Source of the DNA: Neomicrococcus lactis
Lineage (GTDB): Bacteria; Actinomycetota; Actinomycetes; Actinomycetales; Micrococcaceae
Assembly (NCBI RefSeq): GCF_014200305.1
Contig: NZ_JACHBL010000001.1
Location: 496,001 to 560,000, forward strand
Direction: 5' to 3'
DNA length: 64,000 nucleotides
The notes beneath the pieces are model-generated. The model ran no database searches and was not told where the DNA came from. It saw only the letters and a list, made by a program, of their open reading frames with translations. Below are positions 25,545 to 34,665 of the stretch, in pieces. The stretch's first letter is position 1; every line of letters begins with the position of its first letter. Made by a program: the position numbers and the translations under genes.

Positions 25545-26442
25545 GACTTCTCACGCTGACGCACACCGCCGCCAACCAGCGCTGATTGATGCCGGTGAGC
25601 TTGCGGCCCGATTGCAGCGCGGTGACCGAATCGTGGTACTTGACGTTCGCTGGTCACTGGCTGCCGCCGCAGCGAAGGACCCGGCGTCCGACGTTCCCGT
25701 GGGCTTCGACGAGTACCGCGACGGCCACATCCCAGGTGCTCTCTTCGTTGACTTGGAAACGGAGCTAGCCGCCCACGCTTCACCCGATCACGGTCGCCAC
25801 CCACTGCCATCCAAAACGGACTTTCAAGAGACCGTTCGCTCGCTCGGCCTCCAGAAGGACGACTTCGTGGTGGTCTACGACGACCTGGCGGGCATGTCAG
25901 CCGCACGCGCCTGGTGGCTCCTCGGGTTTGCAGGCTTCCGAACGGCCGTACTCGATGGAGGTCTCACAGCATGGGTCGCCTCCGGAAGAGAACTAGAAAC
26001 CGGCAGTATCCCGCGTCCGCAAGCTAGCGGCGTCGTTATCGATTGGAACCGTAAGCCAGTTCTCAAGCACCGCGACGTTGATCACTTCGCGCAGTCAGGC
26101 TCACTCTTGGACGCGCGAGCGGGGGAGCGCTACCGCGGCGAGACGGAGCCAGTGGATCCGCGCGCGGGCCACGTTCCGGGTGCCATTAGCGCCCCCACCA
26201 GCGAGAACGTCAACGAGAGCGGTCACTTCAAGACCACCGAGGCGCTGCAAAAGCGATTTGAGTCTTTGCTCTCGGCCGATGTTCCAGTCGCTGTGTACTG
26301 CGGTTCCGGTGTGACTGCGGCCCATGAGATTTTGGCGCTGGATATCGCAGGCATCGATGCTGCGCTGTACCCGGGGTCGTGGTCTCAGTGGTCAAATGAC
26401 GAGTCCCTACCACTGGAAACAGGTTCCCACAAGTCACTTTGA
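25531..26442 (+). CDS. sulfurtransferase with two rhodanese domains
   Basis: Thiosulfate or 3-mercaptopyruvate sulfurtransferase, 303 residues. The TTG start has GGAG six bases upstream and overlaps the previous gene by 14 bases. The N-terminal rhodanese domain (about 15-145) is non-catalytic. The C-terminal domain (about 170-295) holds the active cysteine in the loop YCGSGVTAAH. CGSGVTA fits the mercaptopyruvate-type loop at least as well as the thiosulfate type, so I leave the donor open. Confidence 0.87.
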   Translation: MTSHETSHADAHRRQPALIDAGELAARLQRGDRIVVLDVRWSLAAAAAKDPASDVPVGFDEYRDGHIPGALFVDLETELAAHASPDHGRHPLPSKTDFQETVRSLGLQKDDFVVVYDDLAGMSAARAWWLLGFAGFRTAVLDGGLTAWVASGRELETGSIPRPQASGVVIDWNRKPVLKHRDVDHFAQSGSLLDARAGERYRGETEPVDPRAGHVPGAISAPTSENVNESGHFKTTEALQKRFESLLSADVPVAVYCGSGVTAAHEILALDIAGIDAALYPGSWSQWSNDESLPLETGSHKSL

Positions 26443-26474
26443 GACAGGGAGAACCGGCGCACGGATTCAAGTGG

Positions 26475-26480
26475 TAATTT
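26475..26480 (+). promoter_or_regulatory. -10 box with leaderless geometry (alcohol dehydrogenase)
   Basis: TAATTT followed by 6 bases (CGAGAC) and the ATG at 26487. There is no ribosome binding site, which supports this start over the internal ATG at 26523. No good -35 is seen. Confidence 0.5.
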
Positions 26481-26486
26481 CGAGAC

Positions 26487-27662
26487 ATGACTCCTCAATC
26501 AGGCCGACCAGTGCCTCCAGCTATGTCAGATATCGCTGCTTTGCGCGAGAGCGTCAACCAGCAAGCATCCGCCAACGCCTCCGCCGGACGTACCGCCCAC
26601 GCTGTGGGTATGGTTCAGACGGGCGGCCAGCTCGAAAAGCTCGACATCGAACGCCGTGCCGTAGGCCCGCGCGACATCGACATTGAGATTGACTTCTGTG
26701 GACTGTGCCACTCAGACATTCACTCCGCTCGTGGCGAATGGGGTGCGAAAGAACTTCCTTTGGTCACCGGCCACGAGATCGTGGGTCGTGTGGTTGCTCT
26801 CGGTAGCGACGTCGAGGGCTTCGAGATCGGCGAGCGCGTGGGCGTTGGCTGCCTTGTTGACTCGTGCGGTCAGTGCGAATCCTGCGAGCAGGGCTTGGAG
26901 CAGTACTGCCTCAACGGCGCTGTGGGCACCTACGCCTCGACGAACCCGAAGACCGGCGAATACACGCAGGGTGGCTACTCCACCTCGATCGTGGTGGACC
27001 AGGACTTCGTGCTTCACGTTCCTGAGTCTTTGGACCCAGCCGCCGCTGCACCGCTCCTGTGCGCAGGCATCACCACCTACTCGCCGTTGAACCACTTGTT
27101 CGTGGATCAGGAAGACGCCGTGGGCGTTGTAGGCCTCGGCGGCTTGGGCCACATGGCCGTCAAGCTTGCCAAGGCCATGGGCGCGGTTGTCACTGTCTTC
27201 ACCACGTCCCCCTCCAAGGTGGAGGCTGCCAAGGAACTCGGCGCCGATCACGTGGTGTTGTCAAAGGACGAGGACGCCATGAACGCTGTTCGCGGAACGC
27301 TTGATGTCATCATCGACACGGTCGCCGCGCCTCACGATCTCAACGATTACTTCAAGACCCTCAAGGTAGACGGAGCGCTGGTTCAGGTGGGTCTCCCATC
27401 TGAAGCTATGCCAGCCATCCGCCCGGGCTCGCTCATTTCCCGCCGCCTCACCTACATGGGTTCCAACATTGGCGGCATCGCCGAAACCCAGGAAGTCTTG
27501 GACTTCTGCGCCGAGCACGGCATCGTGAGCGACATCGAAATCGTCACGGGTGACCAGCTCAACGAGGCGTGGGAACGCATGGTTGCCGGAGACGTCAAGT
27601 ACCGCTTCGTCCTGGACGTCAACAGCTTGCGTGAGGCTGAGACTGCGGGAGCGTCGGCATGA
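26487..27662 (+). CDS. zinc-dependent NAD(P) alcohol dehydrogenase
   Basis: Medium-chain dehydrogenase of 391 residues, closest in appearance to the YahK/cinnamyl-alcohol-type group. Catalytic zinc ligands are in FCGLCHSDIH and GHE. The structural zinc loop is DSCGQCESC...YC. The Rossmann motif is GLGGLGHMAVKLAKAMG. A roughly 40-residue polar N-terminal extension precedes the enzyme core, so the ATG at 26523 is an alternative start. The HIT gene overlaps the stop by 4 bases. It probably reduces aldehydes with NADPH; this is family knowledge and not proven here. Confidence 0.88.
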   Translation: MTPQSGRPVPPAMSDIAALRESVNQQASANASAGRTAHAVGMVQTGGQLEKLDIERRAVGPRDIDIEIDFCGLCHSDIHSARGEWGAKELPLVTGHEIVGRVVALGSDVEGFEIGERVGVGCLVDSCGQCESCEQGLEQYCLNGAVGTYASTNPKTGEYTQGGYSTSIVVDQDFVLHVPESLDPAAAAPLLCAGITTYSPLNHLFVDQEDAVGVVGLGGLGHMAVKLAKAMGAVVTVFTTSPSKVEAAKELGADHVVLSKDEDAMNAVRGTLDVIIDTVAAPHDLNDYFKTLKVDGALVQVGLPSEAMPAIRPGSLISRRLTYMGSNIGGIAETQEVLDFCAEHGIVSDIEIVTGDQLNEAWERMVAGDVKYRFVLDVNSLREAETAGASA

Positions 27663-28102
27663 GCACGGTCTTTTCCAAGATCATCTCGGGCGAGTTCCCT
27701 GGCCGCTTTGTCTGGGCTGACGAGAAGGTTGTTGCCTTTCTTTCGATCGGTCCGCTGACCAAGGGACATACTCTGGTGGTTCCTCGCGAAGAGATCGACA
27801 AGTGGACGGAAGCTCCCGGTGACTTGGTGTCTCACGCGACGTCCGTGGCTCAGATCATCGGTCAGGCCCAGGTGGAAGCCTTCGGCGCCGAGCGCGCTGG
27901 TCTCATGATCGCCGGCTTCGAGGTCCCACACATGCACGTGCACGTGTGGCCCGTGAATTCCCTCGAGGATTTCAACCTTGCGAATGTGCGCAGTGACGTT
28001 CCAGACGCCGAGTTCGACGACGCAGCTCACCTCTTGCGGGTCGCCTTGCGTCAAGCGGGCCACGAGCAATTCGTTGCCGACGCTGGGCCGCTTCCGGCTT
28101 AG
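27659..28102 (+). CDS. HIT family protein
   Basis: Histidine-triad nucleotide hydrolase/transferase of 147 residues. It opens with FSKIISGEFPGRFVWADEKVVAFLSI and carries the triad HMHVHVW at about residues 98-104. HIT proteins cleave nucleoside phosphoramidates or dinucleoside polyphosphates. It overlaps the alcohol dehydrogenase by ATGA and is the last gene before a strong terminator. The stretch after the triad (VNSLEDFNLANVRSD) is typical of actinobacterial members. Confidence 0.92.
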   Translation: MSTVFSKIISGEFPGRFVWADEKVVAFLSIGPLTKGHTLVVPREEIDKWTEAPGDLVSHATSVAQIIGQAQVEAFGAERAGLMIAGFEVPHMHVHVWPVNSLEDFNLANVRSDVPDAEFDDAAHLLRVALRQAGHEQFVADAGPLPA

Positions 28103-28129
28103 CGAGGGCTGAGGACTAGAACGAACGAA

Positions 28130-28180
28130 GTAGGCCACTCCGGTGTTGCAGTTACCTGCGGCCGGAGTGGCCTACTTTTG
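28130..28180. terminator. bidirectional terminator between HIT gene and hrpA
   Basis: Perfect inverted repeat GTAGGCCACTCCGG / CCGGAGTGGCCTAC with T-rich flank CTTTTG on the plus strand. It lies between convergent genes. Confidence 0.85.
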
Positions 28181-28230
28181 TGCCCTCTAGGTGTGGACTA
28201 GTTCTTGGCTACCGCTTGACGTCCTCTTGA

Positions 28231-31200
28231 CTACTTCTTGAGTTCCGCGAGCGCTTCCCGGAGCGCGGTCCGAATGCGTTTCTCCGAGACCGGATGAGCG
28301 GTTCCGAGTTCTTGCGCAAAGACGCTCACGCGGAACTCTTCGATCATCCATTTGATGCGAGCAAGGGATGCTGGAGTGCTCTGGTTCGGCAATAGCTGAT
28401 CCAAAGCGGCGTCGTAGTCGTCCTCGAGGGCTTGCACGATGCCGATATTCTGCGCCTCGCGAGGAGCCGCACCCGATGCCAGCTTTTCCAAACGCGTCTC
28501 CATGCCAACGAGGTATCTCGGCATATGCCGCAGCTGTGCGGATCCGGTGCGCGCAACGAACCCGGGGTACACCAGCAACTCCAACTGGCTACGAACGTCA
28601 GCGACGCTCGCGGCGACGGCTGGAGAGGTCAGCGAATTCAGTCGCTTCGTGAGGCGAAGTGACGCTGAGAGCGTCTTTTCCACCAGCGCGGTGATGGTGA
28701 AAACGCTGTCGATCAGCTCTGCACGGACGGCATCGAAGAGTTTCTGGAAGTCCTGACGCGTGTACGGCAGATTCGCAGGCACCAGCGAGTCGATCGCGGC
28801 AAGCGAGCTGTCGCGGATGAGCTCTTCGACAGAACCGTGCGGGTTCTGTGAAAACACCAGCTTCTCGTTGTTCTTCAGGTGATCCAACACGTAGCGGGCG
28901 GGCGAGGGGATAGTGAGTTGCAAGAGACGCACCACGCCGGTTCGGTGAGCAGCCTGCTGCTCTGCCGCGCTGCGGAAGACCGTCAAGCGAACACTGGAAC
29001 CTTCGTCCACGAGGGCAGGGAAGGCGGTAATGGTCTTACCGGCAACCGTTGATTCGATCTTCTGGTGGATGGTGCCCTTGTCGCCCAGGTTCTCATCCCA
29101 CGAGGTCAGCCCGGCACGCTCCCACGTTCCCGTGACCTGAGCGGATCCCGGTGCGCCAGCCTTCTTCTGAGCACCTCGAGCGTTTTGCTTCTGCGGTACT
29201 GCGGTTCCGGGCTTAGCGGGCACACTGGATCCGTTGCCTGATACTTTGCCGGACTGGCGTGGCTCAAGGCTAGAGGCGATCGCCTGACGGTTTTGGGTGG
29301 CCAAGGAGACCTGCAAGTACTTGAGGTCCTCGGAGCGTGCGAGCATCTTGTTCTGCTGCCCGATCACTTCAAACTTTGGCTTGAGGTGCGGCGGGATGGC
29401 ATCCCAATTCCACGATCCCGGCGGAATGACAACGCCACGCAAACGGCGCAGGACGAGTTCTAGCGAGGGCTCGAGAGCATCAACAGTGGGGTCGAAATCG
29501 GCGTTCAGAGCGGCAGTCGCTTGGCGCGCTACGTCGGGTGCCGGCACAAAGTTCTTGCGGATGTTCTTCGGCAGTGACTTGATGAGCGCCGTGACAAGTT
29601 CTTCACGGAATCCAGGTACCTGCCATGCAAACCGGGCAGCGTCCAACTGGTTGAGGAAGAGCACGGGAACACGGACTGTCACTCCATCGGTCTCGTCGTC
29701 ACGGGCCGCCGGGTTGAATTCGTAGCGAAGATCCAATTCCAGATCGCCATGCTGGATGGTGCGCGGGTAAGCGCTCTCATCAATGTTCTCAGCTTCGTCG
29801 CTGCGCAATGCGTCTGGATCAAAATCCAAGAGCTTTGGATCGTCCCGCTGAGCGACCTTCCACCAGGCATCGAAGTGGCGTTCGCTCGTGACGTCCGGCC
29901 CCAGACGAGCATCGTAGAAATCAAAGAGGTCTTGGTCAGAGACGCGGAGGTCACGGCGACGCGTACGAGTCTCAAGTTCCTCGATGTCCTCGAGTAGCTT
30001 GCGGTTGCGCGCGAAGAACGCGTGACGCGTCTTCCAATCACCCTCGACGAGGGCATGCTGGATGAACATTTCGCGGGCAAGCCGTAGGTTCACTGCACGG
30101 AACTGAATGCGACGTTGGGCCACAACCGGCAAGCCAAAGGCCGTGACTTTCTCGTATGCCATGACGGAGCCCAGTGAGGACGACCAATGCGGTTCTGAGT
30201 AGCTCTTCTTCACCAGATGCGGTGCGACAACTTCTACCCAGGCGGGGTCGAACTTCGCGTTGGTTCGTGCCCAGAGCCGTGAGGTTTCCACGAGCTCTGC
30301 GGCCATGACCCAGTCCGGGCGCTTCTTGAACAACGCCGAACCAGGGAAGATCGAGAAACGTCCGCCACGGGCGCCTTGGTAGTCGCGCTTGCGCTCGTCC
30401 CAAAGACCGATGTGGCTGACAAGACCTGACAACAAGCTCATGTGCACGTTGTCAGCCTTGGCGACGGGATCGATGGGTGCTGCTGCAATCTTGATGCCCA
30501 CGGACTTCGCGAGCTGACGCAATTGCGTGAACAAGTCCTGCCACTCACGCACACGAAGGTAGTTGATGAACTCTTGCTTGCAGAGGCGGCGGAACGCTGA
30601 GGAGGACAACTCTTGCTGCTTCTCTTGCAAGTAACGCCACAAGTTCAGCAGGCTCAAGAAGTCCGAGTTCTCGTCTTCAAAACGCCGGTGAAGTTCCGTG
30701 GCGCGCTCGCGCTTGCCCGTCTCTTGAGAAGGCCGTTCGCGAGGGTCTTGGATACTCAGCGCAGCAGTGAGGACCATGACTTCTTTAGCGCAGTCTCGGC
30801 GTCCAGCTTCGAGGATCATGCGGCCCAAGCGCACGTCAACGGGAAGCTTGGCTAGCTGCCGGCCCGTGCGGGTAATGCCGCCGGAATTGCGTCCGCTACC
30901 GGAACCCCCGCCCATCGCGCCGAGTTCGCGAAGGAGGACGACGCCGTCGTTCACCGCTTTGTCATCTGGCTTCTCCACGAAGGGGAAGTCGCCAACGTCC
31001 TTGGGCGAGGCAATGATGCCCATGGCGCTCATGCTCAATATGACGGACGCGAGGTTGGTGCGCAGGATTTCGGGGTCCGTGAATTCGGGGCGGGATTCGA
31101 AGTCCTCTTCCGAATACAAGCGGATGGCGATGCCATCGCTGACACGACCACAACGGCCCGAGCGCTGGTTGGCGCTGGCCTGTGAAACGCGTTCGATCGG

Positions 31201-32214
31201 CAATCGCTGGACCTTAGTGCGGTGCGAATAGCGAGAGATGCGGGCGACGCCGGTGTCGATCACGTACTTGATACCGGGAACAGTCAAAGAAGTCTCAGCG
31301 ACGTTCGTGGCCAGAATTATGCGGCGGTGCGGGCCGGGATTGAAAACCTGATGCTGCTCGGCAAGCGACAAACGCGCAAACAAAGGCAGAATCTGTGTTC
31401 CCGCGAGGCGTCGATTGCGCTCTACGAGTCCGCGCAAGGCATCGGCCGCATCGCGAATCTCGCGCTCGCCGGAGAGGAACACCAGAATGTCGCCAGGCGC
31501 CTCTTTGGAGAGTTCCACAACGGCATCGCAAATGCCGTCCACGGGATCCTTGTCCTCTTCAAGTACGGACTCAGGATCGAGCTCGTCCGCCTCAAGTTGC
31601 TCATTGGCGGCAAGCGGACGGTAACGAATTTCCACGGGGAAGGTACGGCCGGACACTTCGACGATCGGGGCCGGCTTCTCTTCGGAGCCAAAATGCTTAG
31701 CGAATCGCTCAGGGTCAATGGTGGCCGAGGTAATGACGATCTTGAGGTCTGGGCGCTGGGGGAGCAGGCGCTTGAGGTAGCCCATCAAGAAGTCGATGTT
31801 GAGGGAACGCTCGTGAGCTTCGTCGATGATGATGGCGCTGTAGCGCTCAAGCTTCCGGTCCTGCGGAATCTCGGCAAGCATGATGCCGTCCGTCATGAGC
31901 TTCACCTTGGTCTCCTTCGAGACCTCGCCGGTGAAGCGCACTTGGTAGCCGACTTCGTCGCCGATCTTCACGTCCAACTCTTCGGCCAGACGCTCTGCGA
32001 CAGTTCGCGCCGCGAGTCGACGCGGCTGGGTATGACCAATGACGCCGCGGTCGCCGTACCCCAACTCCAAAAGCATCTTCGGCAGCTGAGTGGTCTTGCC
32101 GGAACCAGTCTCACCGGCAACGATCACCACTTGGTGCTCAGAAATAGCTTTCTTAATGTCCTCGCGCCGCGCGCTGACGGGCAAAGTTGGGGGATAAGTA
32201 ATAGTCATTGACAT
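28231..32214 (-). CDS. hrpA: ATP-dependent RNA helicase HrpA
   Basis: DEAH-box helicase of 1327 residues, the normal length for full-size HrpA. Motif I GETGSGKTT, the DEAH box in IIIDEAHERSLNIDFL, motif III SAT, and motif VI QRSGRCGR are visible in the N-terminal third. An OB-fold region and the long C-terminal HrpA-specific domain follow, with a polar low-complexity linker around residues 990-1040. Known homologues rescue ribosomes collided on mRNA. A TAAGCT box at 32224-32229, nine bases before the ATG, could be its -10 element. Confidence 0.95.
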   Translation of the reverse strand: MSMTITYPPTLPVSARREDIKKAISEHQVVIVAGETGSGKTTQLPKMLLELGYGDRGVIGHTQPRRLAARTVAERLAEELDVKIGDEVGYQVRFTGEVSKETKVKLMTDGIMLAEIPQDRKLERYSAIIIDEAHERSLNIDFLMGYLKRLLPQRPDLKIVITSATIDPERFAKHFGSEEKPAPIVEVSGRTFPVEIRYRPLAANEQLEADELDPESVLEEDKDPVDGICDAVVELSKEAPGDILVFLSGEREIRDAADALRGLVERNRRLAGTQILPLFARLSLAEQHQVFNPGPHRRIILATNVAETSLTVPGIKYVIDTGVARISRYSHRTKVQRLPIERVSQASANQRSGRCGRVSDGIAIRLYSEEDFESRPEFTDPEILRTNLASVILSMSAMGIIASPKDVGDFPFVEKPDDKAVNDGVVLLRELGAMGGGSGSGRNSGGITRTGRQLAKLPVDVRLGRMILEAGRRDCAKEVMVLTAALSIQDPRERPSQETGKRERATELHRRFEDENSDFLSLLNLWRYLQEKQQELSSSAFRRLCKQEFINYLRVREWQDLFTQLRQLAKSVGIKIAAAPIDPVAKADNVHMSLLSGLVSHIGLWDERKRDYQGARGGRFSIFPGSALFKKRPDWVMAAELVETSRLWARTNAKFDPAWVEVVAPHLVKKSYSEPHWSSSLGSVMAYEKVTAFGLPVVAQRRIQFRAVNLRLAREMFIQHALVEGDWKTRHAFFARNRKLLEDIEELETRTRRRDLRVSDQDLFDFYDARLGPDVTSERHFDAWWKVAQRDDPKLLDFDPDALRSDEAENIDESAYPRTIQHGDLELDLRYEFNPAARDDETDGVTVRVPVLFLNQLDAARFAWQVPGFREELVTALIKSLPKNIRKNFVPAPDVARQATAALNADFDPTVDALEPSLELVLRRLRGVVIPPGSWNWDAIPPHLKPKFEVIGQQNKMLARSEDLKYLQVSLATQNRQAIASSLEPRQSGKVSGNGSSVPAKPGTAVPQKQNARGAQKKAGAPGSAQVTGTWERAGLTSWDENLGDKGTIHQKIESTVAGKTITAFPALVDEGSSVRLTVFRSAAEQQAAHRTGVVRLLQLTIPSPARYVLDHLKNNEKLVFSQNPHGSVEELIRDSSLAAIDSLVPANLPYTRQDFQKLFDAVRAELIDSVFTITALVEKTLSASLRLTKRLNSLTSPAVAASVADVRSQLELLVYPGFVARTGSAQLRHMPRYLVGMETRLEKLASGAAPREAQNIGIVQALEDDYDAALDQLLPNQSTPASLARIKWMIEEFRVSVFAQELGTAHPVSEKRIRTALREALAELKK

Positions 32215-32229
32215 CGCTCAAACAGCTTA

Positions 32230-32278
32230 GTTGAAAGCCCCGGCACTGTCGCAAAGGATCAGTGCCGGGGCTTTCAAC
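32230..32278 (-). terminator. terminator of the metallophosphoesterase gene
   Basis: Perfect 19-bp inverted repeat GTTGAAAGCCCCGGCACTG / CAGTGCCGGGGCTTTCAAC with an 11-nt loop. It lies downstream of the phosphoesterase stop and upstream of hrpA. Confidence 0.8.
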
Positions 32279-32371
32279 AGACGTCGAAGCTTTCAACGGA
32301 CGCCGCGGTGAACCGAACTAAACCAACCCGCGAAGGCGAGCGGCGTCGTCGTAGTTTCTAGTGTGAACTCG

Positions 32372-33421
32372 TTACTGCGAGTACTGAACGCGCTCCCACG
32401 AGAGCAGCTCAGCGCTCTTGGAGTTGGCTCTCGAGACCGTGACGCGCAACCACTCGTTGCTGGTCGCCGAGCCTTCAACCGTGACGCGATCGAGGTTGGA
32501 CACCGGATCCACGCCGTACACATCCACCCATGGGGACCCTTCGGCCAGCGGCTGATCCGCCGTGTACACGTGGGAGTCACCATTGAAGAGGTACACCGGG
32601 CCGTCGAAGGACGCGGCTCCTGCAGCAATGGCTTCGACCGTCTCCTGGAAACCGGACACGATGGATGGGTTCTTATCGGCGCCAGAGGCGAGGATCGCAC
32701 GATCAAACATGTCCGCCTGCGTCATGATGACGACGCCGCGGGCGTTGGTCTTGCTGGCCTTCTCGAAGGTCTTGTTGATCAACGCAACGTTAGCTTCCGT
32801 GCGGTGCGTTTCCTCAGCGAGCTGCTCTGGAGTAGCGACCTTATTGCCCAGGCCAGTCCACGGGAGCAAGCTGTTGTTAGAGCCCTGCACGTCGACCACC
32901 GCGAACTCCACGCGCTGCTCCGTGAAGCTGACGTTCTCAGGAAGGCCCAAGTTAGCCTGCGACTTCACCGGCATGTTGGCGCCCAAGGTCTTGCCTGCGA
33001 CAGGGAAGAACACTTCGCGGATCTTGTCCAAGCGCTCGAGAGGGTTGTACTGACCGTTATTCACGCGGTGGCAGTCCACCCATTCGTTGTCGCCCGGCGT
33101 GTAGATCAACGGGGTCTGCAAACGGTCGAACTGTGTGCGGATCATCTGGAAGTACTCGTCCGTGCACTTGTCAGAGCCAGCCTTGATGTCACCCACGTGC
33201 GTGAGGAACTTCAGGTCCGTCTGGGTGTTTAACTCGGTAATCATCGAAGGGAACTGCGCGATCTTTGCCGCACCGTAAGGGACATCGCCGATCACACCGA
33301 AGGTGTAGGCGGAGCTGTTGTTGTCCTTTGCAGGTGCTGCGGAAGCGATAGGGGAAAGGGTCGCCGCAAGCGCGAGGGCTGCGAGTCCCGCGCCGACGCG
33401 GGTCTTGAAGGAGGTAGCCAT
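32372..33421 (-). CDS. secreted metallophosphoesterase
   Basis: Exported calcineurin-like phosphoesterase, 349 residues from the ATG at 33421. AGGAGA lies just upstream and the start gives a clear signal peptide (hydrophobic core AGLAALALAATL, cleavage near ASA). The frame extends further upstream but without signal character. Metal motifs are FGVIGDVPYG, HVGDIKAG and TPGDNEW; a late histidine pair lies in FNGDSHVY. The substrate is unknown. Upstream repeats suggest possible phosphate control (see findings). Its own terminator follows. Confidence 0.82.
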   Translation of the reverse strand: MATSFKTRVGAGLAALALAATLSPIASAAPAKDNNSSAYTFGVIGDVPYGAAKIAQFPSMITELNTQTDLKFLTHVGDIKAGSDKCTDEYFQMIRTQFDRLQTPLIYTPGDNEWVDCHRVNNGQYNPLERLDKIREVFFPVAGKTLGANMPVKSQANLGLPENVSFTEQRVEFAVVDVQGSNNSLLPWTGLGNKVATPEQLAEETHRTEANVALINKTFEKASKTNARGVVIMTQADMFDRAILASGADKNPSIVSGFQETVEAIAAGAASFDGPVYLFNGDSHVYTADQPLAEGSPWVDVYGVDPVSNLDRVTVEGSATSNEWLRVTVSRANSKSAELLSWERVQYSQ

Positions 33422-33494
33422 GAGAGTCTCCTGAATTTTCGAGAGATGAAATGGCGCTGCAAAATGAGTGCCGCTCGTGAGACTAGGAGCTACG

Positions 33495-33522
33495 GGTGAA
33501 TCGGAGGTTGCGAACAGGTGAA
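33495..33522 (-). promoter_or_regulatory. possible PHO-box-like repeats before metallophosphoesterase
   Basis: On the minus strand, TTCACCTGTTC and TTCACCCGTAG occur in phase, separated by one 11-base unit (GCAACCTCCGA). Three consecutive 11-base units are the architecture of actinobacterial PhoP boxes. They lie about 75-100 bases upstream of a secreted phosphoesterase start. This is a resemblance only. Confidence 0.3.
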
Positions 33523-33602
33523 GTTTGCGCGCTCGCAGTCCTCCCTCGGTAATCGCGGAAACGATGAGCGTCAACGACAGGGCATCGCCGTCGTCATTGA
33601 AA

Positions 33603-33643
33603 GCAAAGAAAACAGAAACGGTGACCCCTCAAAGGTGTCACCG
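33603..33643 (-). terminator. terminator of tRNA-Arg(CCG)
   Basis: On the minus strand, CGGTGAC-N11-GTCACCG is followed by a T-rich tract (TTTCTGTTTTC). It lies just downstream of the tRNA. Confidence 0.75.
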
Positions 33644-33666
33644 CGTCAGAAAATATTGGAAATGTT

Positions 33667-33742
33667 TGGTGCCCTCGAAAGGATTCGAACCTTCGACCTT
33701 CTGCTCCGGAGGCAGACGCTCTATCCCCTGAGCTACGAGGGC
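33667..33742 (-). tRNA. tRNA-Arg (anticodon CCG)
   Basis: Complete cloverleaf on the minus strand: acceptor GCCCTCG / CGAGGGC, D-arm GCTC...GAGC, anticodon stem TCTGC / GCAGA with loop CTCCGGA (anticodon CCG, reading CGG), T-arm GAAGG-TTCGAAT-CCTTC, discriminator A and encoded CCA. It lies close to argS, the enzyme that charges it. Confidence 0.97.
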
Positions 33743-33787
33743 GGGGGTCCCGAAAGGACAGCTTTGAGCTTAGCAGTACTCAACCAC

Positions 33788-34543
33788 TCAGCCCCAACTG
33801 CCCGTCCGCCGGTCATCGATTTCCGAGGCATGCGTGTTGGAAGCATGACCTGACGTGCGCGGAGTTCGAGTGGCAGGAGCATCGACGTGTCCCGGCAGGA
33901 TTTTAAAGCGTGGTTTGCGCGGAGTGACAGCCTCACTGGCCGGCTCCGTCCGTGGCGATTCCTGGTTGGACACCGAATCGGCGCTAGCAGGGGATGGCTG
34001 AACGGATGGCACGGCGGCGGATTCGGCGGAAGCGTTCTGAGCTGAGCCCCGAGTAGGGAACGCAAACTCTCCGCGACCCTGCTCATAGCGGTACAGCGTC
34101 TCGTGAATGCGGTCTATGAATTCGTTGACCTCGCCCATGTCATAGCCTTCGCGATACCGCGTGGTGTTGAAACTAATGTCAGGAATCTCGGCAGACACCA
34201 AAACGCCGTCCGGCAACCGGTAGCGGGGGCCGCGTTCGTGAGCTTCGAGGGCTTCGCGAGCATGCGTCAGGAAGTTGTCCACTTCCGTGGTCTCGAAGCC
34301 TTCGTGGAAAGTGACAGCGGAAAACGTCACGCTATCGAGTTCCTCAACGGTGACAGAACCGGGCCAGGCGTTGGCCTTTCGGTGACGTTCCTCATAGTCG
34401 ATTAGCTGGCGTGCAAGTTTCTTATGCGCGAGGTGGCGGCGGGTCTTGTCCGCGAGCACCACAAGGACGGCGAGCGCCGCAACGCTACCGCCAACCCACC
34501 AAACAATAGGGAGAAACGAGTCCACGGTGACCATTCTCTCCAT
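33788..34543 (-). CDS. membrane-anchored DivIVA-domain protein
   Basis: Protein of about 251 residues. One N-terminal transmembrane helix (IVWWVGGSVAALAVLVVLA) is followed by two copies of a DivIVA-type motif: FSAVTFHEGFETTEVDNFL and FNTTRYREGYDMGEVNEFI. Each is followed by a short helix. The C-terminal third is a disordered Ser/Pro/Ala-rich tail. DivIVA motifs of this sort are found in actinobacterial polar-growth and cell-wall proteins. The start is uncertain: ATG at 34543 (used), ATG at 34534, or TTG at 34555. Function is not assignable beyond a probable cell-envelope scaffold. Confidence 0.68.
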   Translation of the reverse strand: MERMVTVDSFLPIVWWVGGSVAALAVLVVLADKTRRHLAHKKLARQLIDYEERHRKANAWPGSVTVEELDSVTFSAVTFHEGFETTEVDNFLTHAREALEAHERGPRYRLPDGVLVSAEIPDISFNTTRYREGYDMGEVNEFIDRIHETLYRYEQGRGEFAFPTRGSAQNASAESAAVPSVQPSPASADSVSNQESPRTEPASEAVTPRKPRFKILPGHVDAPATRTPRTSGHASNTHASEIDDRRTGSWG

Positions 34544-34653
34544 GATTTGTGCCAATCTCGTTCCGAAACACCCGAATTCGCCACAAATTTCGGAATCTTG
34601 TCACAACCGTGACCTTCAGTAGGTACGGCACGAAAAGTCAAGGCCTGCGCGGG

Positions 34654-34659
34654 TATCCT
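34654..34659 (+). promoter_or_regulatory. -10 box with leaderless geometry (argS)
   Basis: TATCCT, then 6 bases (TGACGG), then the GTG start of argS. No ribosome binding site is present. Confidence 0.55.
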
Positions 34660-34665
34660 TGACGG

